Shown here: positions 23,230-31,982 of the stretch, piece by piece
How positions within the stretch are numbered: the first letter of the stretch is position 1
Layout: the number at the start of each line of letters is the position of its first letter
NCBI RefSeq assembly: GCF_025144995.1
Contig: NZ_CP102250.1
Location: 1,054,001-1,118,000, forward strand
DNA length: 64,000 bases
Reading direction: 5' to 3'
Origin: Alistipes indistinctus YIT 12060
GTDB lineage: Bacteria; Bacteroidota; Bacteroidia; Bacteroidales; Rikenellaceae
The notes under the pieces: generated by a model
Databases searched by the model: none
What the model saw: the letters and a program-made list of their open reading frames with translations, nothing else
Told to the model about the DNA's origin: nothing
Position numbers and translations under genes: made by a program

Positions 23230-23461
23230 CATTCTGCAAACTATTTTTCCAATATTTTCCAGCGATCACGATAACCAACTACTTAACAAGGGCTTACCGT
23301 TCCATGTTTTTCCGCAGCCTCTTCCGCCGCATGTGCCAGAGAAGAACGCAATCATATTTTACTTTATTGCCAAACGGACAAAGATTTTTTAAAATATTCT
23401 TAAATTCGGTTCATTACCAGCTGAATTTAGCGGTAAAAAATCTGGCGACGGGCATCCCCGA

Positions 23462-24847
23462 CTACAGTAATTTGCCGCCGAGAAAGAGCGCGGCGATGGT
23501 AAAATAGATGATCAGACCGGTTACATCGACCAGCGTAGCGACAAACGGTGCCGAAGCCGTGGCCGGGTCGAGCCCTACTTTTTTAAGCAGGAACGGAATC
23601 ATCGATCCAGAGAGTGTTCCCCACAGCACGATAAATATCAACGACACCGAGACGCTCAGGCCGATCCACACCCAATACTCCCCGTAATCATAAAGGCCGG
23701 CCTCCTGCCACACCCATATCCGGACAAAACCGATAATCCCGAGGATCGCCCCCAACAGCACGCCGGAAAACAGCTCTTTGCGCATCACATACCACCAGTT
23801 ACGCATCTTCAGTTCCCCGAGGGCCAGCGCGCGGATGATGAGACTCGCCGCCTGGGAACCGGAGTTGCCCCCGCTCGAGATGATCAGCGGAACGAACAGC
23901 GCGAGCACTACCGCTTTCGAAATTTCTTCGTCGAAATGCCCCATCGCCGAAGCGGTCAGCATTTCGCTCAGGAACAGGATCACGAGCCAGCCGGCCCGCT
24001 TTTTCACCAGTTCGGCCAGCGACGTCTTCGTATAAGAGAGGTCCAGCCCCTCCGTACCGCCGAATTTCTGGAAGTCCTCGGTGTTCTCCTCCTGTACCAC
24101 ATCCATCACATCGTCGATCGTCACGATGCCGAGCAGCGTCCCGGCGGAGTCGGTTACCGGAAGCGCCACCCGGTCCAGGTTGCGGAACAGCTCTCCGGCC
24201 ACCTCCTGGTCGTCATAAGCGTTCAGCGCGATGAAACGACTGTCGATCAAGTCGGCTATGATCTGGTCCGGAGAAGCCAGCAGAATTTCCCGGATGTGGA
24301 TGTCGTCGACCAACTTCCAACTGTCGTCCACCACATAAATCACATTGAGCGTCTCGGAATCACGCCCGAAACGGCGGATGTGCTCCAGCGCCTGCGCCAC
24401 GGTATAATAAGGTTTCACGGCAACGTATTCCGGCGTCATCAGCCGACCGATACTATCTTTGGGGTAGCCTAACAGCCGCGTGGCGATTTCACGTTCTTCT
24501 GCCGACAACATCTGTACGAGTCGTTGGCTCACTTTACCCGGCAACTCCTCGAAAAATGCGGTACGGTCGTCCGGATCGAGATCGTTGAGCAGGCCGATCA
24601 CGTTATCCACATTGGCTGCCAGCCCTTCGATAATTTCTTCCTGCTCGTCGTACGAAAGGTGTTTGAAAGTCTCTTTGGCCGATTCACGTGACAAAAGCCT
24701 GAACAGAAGTATCCGGTCGGGTTTCGAGAGTGCGCCGATAATTTCGGCTATCTGGAACGGTTCCAGCGTAGCCAGTTCCTGCTTGGCAATTTTCCAGCTC
24801 CGTGATTCGATGAGCTGTTCAAAACGATTGGTGATTTCATTCATCAT
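23462..24847 (-). CDS. mgtE: Magnesium transporter MgtE
   Basis: A Mg2+-gated Mg2+ channel. The 461-residue protein shows the full order: MgtE N domain (about 1-130, with LLNDLDPDDRTAFFEELP), two CBS domains (about 135-255, IGRLMTPEYVAV and LLGIVTIDDVMDVV), the connecting helix and five membrane helices (about 285-461) with the pore signature SSGGNSGSQAASLIIRALALGE. Two adjacent start codons exist (24847 and 24844). The gene stands alone, after a leader with a strong AAGGAG ribosome-binding site that can be hidden in a hairpin. Confidence 0.96.
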   Translation of the reverse strand: MMNEITNRFEQLIESRSWKIAKQELATLEPFQIAEIIGALSKPDRILLFRLLSRESAKETFKHLSYDEQEEIIEGLAANVDNVIGLLNDLDPDDRTAFFEELPGKVSQRLVQMLSAEEREIATRLLGYPKDSIGRLMTPEYVAVKPYYTVAQALEHIRRFGRDSETLNVIYVVDDSWKLVDDIHIREILLASPDQIIADLIDSRFIALNAYDDQEVAGELFRNLDRVALPVTDSAGTLLGIVTIDDVMDVVQEENTEDFQKFGGTEGLDLSYTKTSLAELVKKRAGWLVILFLSEMLTASAMGHFDEEISKAVVLALFVPLIISSGGNSGSQAASLIIRALALGELKMRNWWYVMRKELFSGVLLGAILGIIGFVRIWVWQEAGLYDYGEYWVWIGLSVSVSLIFIVLWGTLSGSMIPFLLKKVGLDPATASAPFVATLVDVTGLIIYFTIAALFLGGKLL

Positions 24848-24852
24848 GCAAT

Positions 24853-24887
24853 CTCCTTGTAGTTTATCCCTGCAAGGAGACCGCAGG
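24853..24887 (-). promoter_or_regulatory. mgtE: mgtE leader with alternative hairpins over the ribosome-binding site
   Basis: Just before the mgtE ATG the minus-strand RNA can form two competing stems. Stem A is CCCUGC/GCAGGG (24887-24882 with 24873-24868), whose loop contains CUCCUU. Stem B is CUCCUUG/CAAGGAG (24879-24873 with 24859-24853), which buries the AAGGAG Shine-Dalgarno 5 bases before the start. The two share bases and exclude each other. No known Mg2+ riboswitch fold is recognised. Confidence 0.5.
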
Positions 24888-25190
24888 GCCCCTTACAGAG
24901 AGGTGAATAATACTTTTCCTCTGCAACTCGGATAAGGGCCTTCGTCCATGATAACTGAATTTTGAGTTCGACTGAGAAATGCGGGATCATCCGATCCCAC
25001 GTTCGATTGCTGCAAAAATAGCGCTTTTCCGGAAAAATCCGGCAAAAAAGGATCCTGAAATGCATGAATCCTCCGGGGAGACTCCCTCACGGGCTTTTTG
25101 AACAAAATAACCAAGATCGAAAAGTTTATTCGAAATTTCCCGCCGCCGGAATCTATACAGCCCACAAACGGGCCAAACATGAGAGTTATA
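24888..25190. other. Intergenic between mgtE and leuB terminator
   Basis: About 300 bases upstream of mgtE. No reading frame on either strand looks like a gene, and no full promoter consensus was found. Confidence 0.5.
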
Positions 25191-25222
25191 AAAACGCATC
25201 CCTGCCGGATGGCGGGGATGCG
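25191..25222 (-). terminator. Intrinsic terminator after leuB
   Basis: On the minus strand an 8-bp stem (CGCATCCC/GGGATGCG), with further pairing GCC/GGC inside the loop, is followed by TTTTTATAA. It ends the leuB transcript 71 bases after the stop codon. Confidence 0.85.
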
Positions 25223-25292
25223 CTACACTTATATTATATATGTATGCCTGAATAAATAATACGACTTAGTACCATAACAGTCCCGGACGGAC

Positions 25293-26357
25293 TCAGGCAA
25301 TATGGCCTGCAACAAAATCTCCCACTTCCGTCGTCGAGCAGGCTTTCGCCCCGGCAGCTGCCAGGTCCTCGGTCACGACACCGGCTTCGATAGCTTGATT
25401 CACCGCATCGCGCACCGCTTTGCCCTCCTGCTGCAGCCCGACGTGCTCCAGCAGCATCGCCGCCGACAGGATCGTCGCCATCGGATTGGCGATATTCTTT
25501 CCCGCAGCCTGCGGATAACTGCCGTGGATCGGCTCGAACAGCGCGACTTTCGCTCCGACCGACGCGGACGGCAACATGCCCAGCGAACCGCTGATAACGC
25601 TCGCTTCGTCGGTGAGGATGTCGCCGAACAGGTTCTCGGTAACGATCACATCGAAATGCGTCGGGCGCTGAATGATCTGCATCGCGGCATTGTCCACGAA
25701 CATATATTCCAGTTCGACATCGGGATACTGCGGGGCGAGCTCGCCGCCGATCTGGCGCCACAGCCGGGAGGTGGCAATCACATTGGCTTTATCCACCAGC
25801 GTCAGTTTTTTGCGGCGTCCCCGGGCCAGCCCGAAAGCCAGGTGCAGGATACGCTCGATCTCCTCGCGCGTATAGACACAGGTATCGTACGCCGTATTGC
25901 CGTCTTCGCTGCGTCCTTGCGGACGGCCGAAATACATGCCGCCGGTCAGCTCACGCACGCAAATGAAATCGGCCCCCTTGACAATTTCGGTCTTGAGCGG
26001 AGAACGCCCGGCCAGCGAATCGAACACCGCCAGCGGACGAAGGTTCGCAAAAAGTCCGAGCGACTTGCGCATACGGAGCAATCCCTGTTCGGGACGCACC
26101 TTCGCCGCAGGATTGTTATCGTATTTGGGATCGCCGATGGCACCGAACAGGACCACATCCGACGCTTCGCACACGGCGTGCGTTTCGGCCGGATACGGGT
26201 CGCCCGTCGCGTCGATCGCACAAGCGCCGACCAACGCCTTGCTGTATTCGAACTGATGGCCGTACTTGGCAGCGACGCTGTCGAGCACCTTCACCGCCTC
26301 GCCCACGATCTCGGGGCCGATGCCGTCTCCCGGCAAAAGAGCAATCTTCAATTTCAT
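25293..26357 (-). CDS. leuB: 3-isopropylmalate dehydrogenase
   Basis: Oxidises and decarboxylates 3-isopropylmalate to 2-ketoisocaproate in leucine synthesis, with NAD+ and Mg2+/Mn2+. The 354-residue protein has ALLPGDGIGPEIV at the start, RPEQGLLRMRKSLGLFANLRP (substrate-binding Arg residues), ELTGGMYFGRPQGR, DKANVIATSRLWR, VTENLFGDILTDEASVISGSLGMLPSA and FEPIHGSYPQAAGKNIANP, all family signatures. No other leu gene is adjacent. It follows argB after a 284-base gap with structured RNA and has its own terminator. Confidence 0.97.
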   Translation of the reverse strand: MKLKIALLPGDGIGPEIVGEAVKVLDSVAAKYGHQFEYSKALVGACAIDATGDPYPAETHAVCEASDVVLFGAIGDPKYDNNPAAKVRPEQGLLRMRKSLGLFANLRPLAVFDSLAGRSPLKTEIVKGADFICVRELTGGMYFGRPQGRSEDGNTAYDTCVYTREEIERILHLAFGLARGRRKKLTLVDKANVIATSRLWRQIGGELAPQYPDVELEYMFVDNAAMQIIQRPTHFDVIVTENLFGDILTDEASVISGSLGMLPSASVGAKVALFEPIHGSYPQAAGKNIANPMATILSAAMLLEHVGLQQEGKAVRDAVNQAIEAGVVTEDLAAAGAKACSTTEVGDFVAGHIA

Positions 26358-26376
26358 CTCCTCAATGATTTTAAAT

Positions 26377-26400
26377 AAGGCACCCCATCAGGGGTGCCTT
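26377..26400 (-). terminator. Strong hairpin in the leuB leader, possible attenuator or argB terminator
   Basis: A perfect 10-bp stem (AAGGCACCCC/GGGGTGCCTT) with a 4-base loop lies 19 bases before the leuB ATG. On the minus strand it is followed only by ATTTAAAATC, a weak tail. It could end readthrough from argB or act as a leader switch. A small open frame stops inside its loop. Confidence 0.55.
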
Positions 26401-26543
26401 ACTCCATTTACATTAATTTCTGTACGTTCGGGTTTGTGCCGGAGAGCTGCCATCAAACCCCATAATCCGAAATCCGCTAAAATCCGGCCGGTTTCCGCCC
26501 AAGTCGGGGTACCGGTTCCGAAACCGGAACACTTCATTTCCAT
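26388..26543 (-). CDS. Possible 51-codon leader ORF upstream of leuB
   Basis: An open frame starting at ATG 26543 (a second ATG at 26537, a third at 26453) ends with TGA in the loop of the hairpin before leuB. Four Leu codons, including the locally rare TTA (twice) and TTG, lie in a 13-residue stretch around residues 22-34. A further stem (GGGTTTG/CAAACCC, 26430-26460) lies inside it. I do not recognise the peptide, and expression is unproven. Confidence 0.25.
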   Translation of the reverse strand: MEMKCSGFGTGTPTWAETGRILADFGLWGLMAALRHKPERTEINVNGVRHP

Positions 26544-26641
26544 GCAAGGTCCATGACGCGGCACATCCCTATACCTCCGCAGTACCTTTTTACGCTTATA
26601 CCTGCCTACTTATACTTGCCCGCACCCGGACTCCCATCCCG

Positions 26642-27421
26642 TCACCGGCACAACCGGGTTCCGCCGTAGCCCGGTTCCGTCAGCGCCTCGGCACTGCAAA
26701 TCACCACGCTGCGAACTCCGTTGTCAATGGCCCGGAACGCATTTTCAAGCTTCGGCAGCATGCCGTCGGCCACAACTCCCGCCGCTTTCAATTCGGCAAA
26801 ACGCTGCGGCGTAATCTCAGGAATAACGCTGTTGTCGTCGTCGACATCCATCAACACGCCCCGCTTCTCGAAGCAGTAGACCAGTTCCGTGTCATAAACG
26901 CCGGACATGCCGACGGCAATCGTCTGTGCGACCGTGTCGGCATTGGTATTGAGCAATCCTTCGCCCGCAGCGTCGAGCGTAATCGGAGCGGCCACGACCG
27001 TATAACCCGCATCGATCAGCGTACGGGCCATCGGTAGGCCGAAGCGATCCGGCAACGGATCGCCCACCCAGCCGTAATCGACCGGCACCGGATTACGACG
27101 CTGCGAACGGATGAATCCGCCGTCCGCGCCGCTCAATCCCACCGCGTTACAACCAGCCTGCTGCAACTTACTGACAATCGTTTTGTTGATAAGTCCGGCA
27201 TACACCATCGTCACAACCTTAAGCGTCTCGGCATCGGTTACCCGGCGGCCGCCGACCATTTGTGTCTCGATCCCAAGGGCTTTCGCAACGGTCGTAGCCA
27301 CTTTTCCGCCCCCGTGAACCAGAATCTTCGGTTCGGGCAGCGATGCGAAATCGACTAGGAACCGATCGAGTTTCTCCGGGTTATCGACAATGTTTCCACC
27401 GATCTTAACGACTTTCAACAT
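26642..27421 (-). CDS. argB: N-acylglutamate (acetyl/succinylglutamate) kinase
   Basis: Phosphorylates the gamma-carboxyl of N-acylglutamate in arginine synthesis. In Bacteroidota the acyl group is often succinyl, not acetyl, and the sequence alone does not decide it. The 259-residue amino-acid-kinase fold shows VVKIGGNIVDN (Lys of the P-loop), LVHGGGKVATTVAKALG, GLSGADGGFIRSQRR and NTNADTVAQTIAVGM. There is no N-terminal extension of the arginine-inhibited type, so feedback inhibition is less likely. It is last of the argG-argC-argD-argB series. Confidence 0.93.
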   Translation of the reverse strand: MLKVVKIGGNIVDNPEKLDRFLVDFASLPEPKILVHGGGKVATTVAKALGIETQMVGGRRVTDAETLKVVTMVYAGLINKTIVSKLQQAGCNAVGLSGADGGFIRSQRRNPVPVDYGWVGDPLPDRFGLPMARTLIDAGYTVVAAPITLDAAGEGLLNTNADTVAQTIAVGMSGVYDTELVYCFEKRGVLMDVDDDNSVIPEITPQRFAELKAAGVVADGMLPKLENAFRAIDNGVRSVVICSAEALTEPGYGGTRLCR

Positions 27422-27509
27422 ACTGGAATTACAATTATTTCAACGGTTTACAAAGAGCTGAATCGCCAAACCGACCGGTTACGAACAATCCGTTTCCCTG
27501 TTCCGGGTA

Positions 27510-28646
27510 TTAAACTGTCAATAACTTGCGCAACGAGGTGAGCAACTGATCGGCATGCGCCTGCGTGATGTTCAGCGCGGGCAGCAACCGGAATACGTTC
27601 TTATTGCCCGACGAACCGACAAAAATATGCTCGTCGTAGATCAGTTTCTTGCGCAACGGAGCCGCATCCTCGAACAGTTCGATACCGATCATCAGGCCCC
27701 GGCCGCGCACCTCTTTAATATTGGGAAGCTTGCGCAACTCGGCGATCAGGTAGTCGCCCATCTTTTTCGCATTGTCGATCAGATTCTCCTGCTCGATTAC
27801 GTCGGCCACGGCAATGGCTGCGGCACAGGCCAGGTGGTTGCCGCCGAAGGTGGTCCCGAGCATGCCGTATTTCGGCGCGATGCGCGGCGAGATCGAAATG
27901 GCTCCCATCGGGAAACCGTTGCCGATCCCCTTGGCCATCGAATAGATGTCGGCAGACACTCCGGCCCAGTCGTGCGAATAGTACTGTCCGCTCCGGGCGC
28001 AGCCGCACTGCACGCTGTCGGCGATGTACACGGCATCGTGCTGGTCACACAGCGAACGGATTTTCCACAGGAACGAACGGCTCGCCTCGCGAATACCGCC
28101 CACACCCTGAATGCCCTCCAAAATCACCGAAGAGATTTCGCCCTTGTTGGCCAGGAACGCCTCTTCGAGCGCCTGCTCATCGTTCAGCGGAACGAAAATC
28201 ACGTTGTCCGTCTGGTTAACCGGAGCGACGATGTTCGGATTGTCGGTCGCTGCGACCGCCAATGAAGTCCGGCCATGGAACGAGCCTTTCATCGCAATCA
28301 CCTTCTTCTTGCCGTTGAAGAACGAAGCCAGTTTCAGTGCGTTTTCATTCGCCTCGGCTCCCGAGTTACACAGGAACAACTGGTAATCGCTTTTGCCCGA
28401 CAGGCGGCCGAGTTTTTCGGCCAGCTCCTTCTGCTGCGCAATGATTACGGAATTGGAATAAAATCCGATATTTTTCAGCTGGTTGGTCACCATCTCCACA
28501 TAATGCGGATGGGTGTGGCCGATCGAAATCACGGCGTGACCGCCGTACATATCGAGGTATTTCGTCCCCTTGTCGTCCCACACGTAGGAGCCTTCGGCCC
28601 GCACAATGTTGATATCGTACAAGGGATATACATCAAACATTTTCAT
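27510..28646 (-). CDS. argD: N-acylornithine aminotransferase
   Basis: PLP-dependent class III transaminase that converts N-acylglutamate semialdehyde to N-acylornithine. The 378-residue sequence has NSGAEANENALKLA (phosphate loop), KGSFHGRTSLAVAAT, VILEGIQGVGGI, the cofactor Asp in IADSVQCGCARSG, and the Schiff-base Lys in SMAKGIGNGFPMGA. The usual DEVQ motif reads DSVQ here; the Asp is kept. It lies 95 bases after argC and 88 bases before argB on the same strand. Confidence 0.94.
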   Translation of the reverse strand: MKMFDVYPLYDINIVRAEGSYVWDDKGTKYLDMYGGHAVISIGHTHPHYVEMVTNQLKNIGFYSNSVIIAQQKELAEKLGRLSGKSDYQLFLCNSGAEANENALKLASFFNGKKKVIAMKGSFHGRTSLAVAATDNPNIVAPVNQTDNVIFVPLNDEQALEEAFLANKGEISSVILEGIQGVGGIREASRSFLWKIRSLCDQHDAVYIADSVQCGCARSGQYYSHDWAGVSADIYSMAKGIGNGFPMGAISISPRIAPKYGMLGTTFGGNHLACAAAIAVADVIEQENLIDNAKKMGDYLIAELRKLPNIKEVRGRGLMIGIELFEDAAPLRKKLIYDEHIFVGSSGNKNVFRLLPALNITQAHADQLLTSLRKLLTV

Positions 28647-28741
28647 AGTACTCTGTTTTTATAGGAGAAAACCGGGTATTTCTTTTCTCGCCAGCGCGGG
28701 AGACTTTCCGATGCAGCCTACCCTGTCACACAGACGCAGGT

Positions 28742-29728
28742 TTAGAACGCAGCCGCTTTCAATCGCAAGCCGGCGCGCTGATCCAAACCAAACATCAGAT
28801 TCATGTTCTGCACCGCCTGTCCCGACGCACCTTTGAGCAGGTTGTCGATCGCGCTCACCACCAGCAGCTTGTCGCCGTGCTTTTCCAGCGAGATCAGGCA
28901 TTTGTTGGTGTTGACGACCTGTTTGAGATTGATATTCTTATCGCTCACAAACGTAAAGGCGGCATCTTTGTAATACTCCTTATACAGCGCGGCCATCTCC
29001 TCGAGCGGCCTATCGCAGTCGGTATAGATCGACGCGAGAATCCCGCGCGTAAAGTCGCCGCGATACGGAATGAAGTCGATTGCACTGTCGAAAGCTGGCA
29101 TCAACGAGCGGATGCTTTCGCCGATCTCACGCAGGTGCTGGTGCTCGAATGCCTTATAGACAGACAGGTTATTGGCCCGCCAGCTGAAATGCGACGTGGC
29201 GGCCAGCTTCTGCCCAGCCCCGGTCGAACCGGTAGCGGCCGAAATGTGCACATCACTGCGGAGCAACCCGGCTGCGGCCAGCGGCAGCAGTCCCAGTTGC
29301 AGGCAGGTAGCGAAACAACCCGGATTTGCGATGTTGCACGCCTCGCGTATTTTTTCACGGTTCATCTCGGGCAGGCCGTACACGAATGTCCGCTCCCCGA
29401 GCACTGCGCCCGCAGCCAGGCGGAAATCCTGGCTCAGGTCGATCACCCGCACCGAAGCCGGAACAGGATTCGCTTCCAGGAACTTACGGGCATCGCCGTG
29501 ACCGACGCAGAGGAAAATCACATCGACGCCCGAAAAATCGAGCTCTCCGGTGAAACGCATATCCGTATCGCCCAACAGATCGGCATGCACGTCACTGAGC
29601 AGATTGCCCGCATTGGAGTTGCTGTGCACGAACACCAGTTCCACCCCGTCGTGATTGACGAGAATACGGATAGCTTCGCCACCCGTATATCCCGCACCTC
29701 CTATGATGCCTACTTTAACTCTCTTCAT
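28742..29728 (-). CDS. argC: N-acyl-gamma-glutamyl-phosphate reductase
   Basis: NADPH-dependent reduction of N-acylglutamyl phosphate to the semialdehyde. The 328-residue protein opens with VGIIGGAGYTGGEAIRIL (nucleotide loop). It has the catalytic Cys in NIANPGCFATCLQLGLLPLA, then GSTGAGQ and HQHLREI with conserved His residues. The last residues, VVSAIDNLLKGASGQAVQNMN, are highly typical. Between argG (31 bases) and argD (95 bases), it forms part of a single arginine operon. Confidence 0.96.
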   Translation of the reverse strand: MKRVKVGIIGGAGYTGGEAIRILVNHDGVELVFVHSNSNAGNLLSDVHADLLGDTDMRFTGELDFSGVDVIFLCVGHGDARKFLEANPVPASVRVIDLSQDFRLAAGAVLGERTFVYGLPEMNREKIREACNIANPGCFATCLQLGLLPLAAAGLLRSDVHISAATGSTGAGQKLAATSHFSWRANNLSVYKAFEHQHLREIGESIRSLMPAFDSAIDFIPYRGDFTRGILASIYTDCDRPLEEMAALYKEYYKDAAFTFVSDKNINLKQVVNTNKCLISLEKHGDKLLVVSAIDNLLKGASGQAVQNMNLMFGLDQRAGLRLKAAAF

Positions 29729-29759
29729 GCGTATACTTTAAAGTATAGGGATGATTTAC

Positions 29760-30959
29760 CTATTTCATTCCTTTGTTGACCTTGTACCAAATTTTGTTCT
29801 GGTTGCCGAAAATCTTACCGAAACCTTTGACGTCATCGCTGGTCCAGTCGCTCATCGTTTCGCCGTAAGCACCGAACGCATTGCTCATCAGGTCGTGCTC
29901 GCTCTTAATGCCGACCACCACGAAACGGTAAGGATGCAGATCGACGTACACGTCGCCGCTCACCGTGCGCTGGCTGCTCTCGAGCATGGCCTCCATGTCT
30001 CGCATCACCGGATCGTAGTACTGCCCCTCGTGCAGGTAATTGCCGTAGAAAGCGGCGATCTGGTCTTTCCAGAAGAGCTGCCATTTGGTCAGCGTATGTT
30101 TCTCGAGCATGTGATGCGCTTTGATGATAATCATCGGGGCGGCAGCCTCGAAACCTACACGGCCTTTGATACCGATGATGGTATCGCCCACATGCATGTC
30201 ACGGCCGATCGCATAGGGAGCGGCCACGGCCTGCAAGGCCTGGATCGCCGCGATACGATCGTCGAAACGTTTGCCGTCGAGACCGACGAACTCCCCTTTC
30301 TCGAAAGTCAGCGTAATGCGGCGCGATTTGCTCTCCTTGAGCTGCGAGGGGTAAGCCTCTTCGGGCAGCGTCTCGCTCGAAGTGAGCGTCTCCTTGCCGC
30401 CTACCGACGTGCCCCAAATGCCTTGGTTGATCGAATATTCCGCCTTTTTAAAGTCGAAATCGACGCCGTGCGAGCGCAGGTAGCTGATCTCCTCTTCGCG
30501 GCTGAGGCGTTTCTCGCGGATCAGCGCGATCACTTCAATCTCCGGTGCGATGATGTTGAACACCATATCGAAACGCACCTGGTCGTTACCGGCGCCCGTA
30601 CTGCCGTGGCAAAGGTAATCGGCTCCGATCTGCTCGGCATATTTGGCAATGGCCGTCGCCTGCGACATACGCTCGGAGCTGACCGAAATCGGATAAGTGG
30701 CATTTTTCAGCACATTGCCGAAGATCATGTATTTGATTGCCGTATTGTAATAGTCCTGCGTCACATCGAGCGCTACGTAGCTCTTCACGCCCAGATCGTA
30801 GGCGCGTTTCTCGATTTTCGCGAGTTCCTCGGCCGAAAAGCCGCCGGTGTTGGCCAGTGCGGCATGAACCTCGAGGCCCATCTCCTTGGCCAGATATATT
30901 GCGCAGTAGGACGTGTCGAGCCCACCGCTAAATGCCAATACAACTTTTTTCTTTTCCAT
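29760..30959 (-). CDS. argG: Argininosuccinate synthase
   Basis: Joins citrulline and aspartate at the cost of ATP to argininosuccinate. The 399-residue protein has the N-type ATP pyrophosphatase loop AFSGGLDTSYCAIYLA and later GSTGAGNDQVRFD and SINQGIWGTSVGGKET. The last two are signatures of the argG branch common in Bacteroidota. The 3' part contains VGFEAAAPMIIIKAHHMLEKHTLTKWQ. It follows the GNAT gene by 125 bases, the conserved order in Bacteroides-type arginine clusters. Confidence 0.96.
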   Translation of the reverse strand: MEKKKVVLAFSGGLDTSYCAIYLAKEMGLEVHAALANTGGFSAEELAKIEKRAYDLGVKSYVALDVTQDYYNTAIKYMIFGNVLKNATYPISVSSERMSQATAIAKYAEQIGADYLCHGSTGAGNDQVRFDMVFNIIAPEIEVIALIREKRLSREEEISYLRSHGVDFDFKKAEYSINQGIWGTSVGGKETLTSSETLPEEAYPSQLKESKSRRITLTFEKGEFVGLDGKRFDDRIAAIQALQAVAAPYAIGRDMHVGDTIIGIKGRVGFEAAAPMIIIKAHHMLEKHTLTKWQLFWKDQIAAFYGNYLHEGQYYDPVMRDMEAMLESSQRTVSGDVYVDLHPYRFVVVGIKSEHDLMSNAFGAYGETMSDWTSDDVKGFGKIFGNQNKIWYKVNKGMK

Positions 30960-31084
30960 TTTCGTTACTTTTTGTCTTACTAACTTGTCCTGCTAATTTT
31001 TAAATCAAGAGGTCCTCCTTCTCACAGCCTGCATCCCGGCCGCAACATGCGAACCGGAAGGCTTCCGATCTCCAGCGGTGAAGG

Positions 31085-31669
31085 CTACTCCTCCTCGAAC
31101 CCTGCGGGCCGGGGAACTTTCACTTCATCGTGGGCGGGATCAAAAAGCATGGCTGTGCAGAGGCAATTTCGTCGTTGTTTGCTTTGCAGGATCGGATAGT
31201 TCACGCAGCTTTCGCAGCCTTTCCAGAACTGGTCGTCATCGGTCAGCTCCGAGAAAGTTACGGGGCGGTACCCCAGTTCGTTGTTGATTTTCATCACGGC
31301 CAAACCGGTGGTCAGACCGAACAGCTTAGCACCTTTGAACATCTTGAGCGACAGGAAAAATGTCGCGGTCTTGATGGCTTTGGCCAAACCCAGCTTGCGG
31401 AATTTCGGATTGATAATCAAACCCGAATTGGCGACATAGTCGCCATGTCCCCAGGACTCGATGTAACTGAAACCGGCCCAGGTTCCGTCTTTGTGAAAGG
31501 CAATCACCGCCTTGCCGGCACGCATCTTGTTCGCTACATACTCGGGAGTACGTTTGGCGATACCAGTGCCGCGGGCTTTGGCGGATTCGGCCATTTCATC
31601 GCAGATAGCCTGCGCGAAGGGAGTGTGCTCCTCCGTGGCTACCAACACATTGAAATCTTCGATACTCAT
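31085..31669 (-). CDS. GNAT acetyltransferase of the arginine cluster, candidate N-acylglutamate synthase
   Basis: A 194-residue GNAT-fold protein with the acyl-CoA region GLIINPKFRKLGLAKAIKTAT and an unusual Cys-containing tail (CESCVNYPILQSKQRRNCLC). In Bacteroidota a GNAT of this type precedes argG, and such proteins have been proposed as the enzyme that makes N-acetyl- or N-succinylglutamate, the first committed arginine step. No argA or argJ is present here, which fits that role, but substrate and activity are inference. A TACTTTTG promoter box lies 84 bases upstream. It is the first gene of the arginine run. Confidence 0.8.
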   Translation of the reverse strand: MSIEDFNVLVATEEHTPFAQAICDEMAESAKARGTGIAKRTPEYVANKMRAGKAVIAFHKDGTWAGFSYIESWGHGDYVANSGLIINPKFRKLGLAKAIKTATFFLSLKMFKGAKLFGLTTGLAVMKINNELGYRPVTFSELTDDDQFWKGCESCVNYPILQSKQRRNCLCTAMLFDPAHDEVKVPRPAGFEEE

Positions 31670-31752
31670 TCTAACACTCTAAATTTAAACGACGAAATTG
31701 TTTATGTACGGACGGCAGCGGCTCCTTGTCGCTGTTCGGCACGTACGAACTG

Positions 31753-31760
31753 CAAAAGTA
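31753..31760 (-). promoter_or_regulatory. Putative -7 box of arginine operon
   Basis: The minus strand reads TACTTTTG (TAnnTTTG). The ~80-base leader to the GNAT gene contains an imperfect inverted repeat (about 31708-31747, CAGCG/CGCTG core). No TTTG box sits at the right distance, and no Arg-rich leader peptide was found. Confidence 0.45.
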
Positions 31761-31982
31761 TGAAAAAAAGCTCAGAATAGGTCATAAGGGCGGGTTAAAT
31801 TAAATTTTAAACAACTTCACCCTTTCGTGTCAGGATTCAATCGGCAATCCGACAAAACTTTCCCCGGAAGATCAACAATCGGAGAGGAATGGTATGGAAA
31901 TTGTTCTCTGATTGAAACAATCCCCAATAAAAACGAATCCGCTATGAATTCATTATTATTAATCATTAATACGCTGTTAATC
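31761..31982. other. Divergent spacer between arginine genes and sod
   Basis: Together with the arginine leader this makes a 313-base gap. It is AT-rich and has no gene I can support. No exact TAnnTTTG box was found for sod. Confidence 0.45.

Noticed and set aside
26509-26528. CCGGTT/AACCGG hairpin in the argB-leuB gap, as terminator of argB
   Set aside because: No U-run follows on the minus strand; it may only be part of the leader structure.
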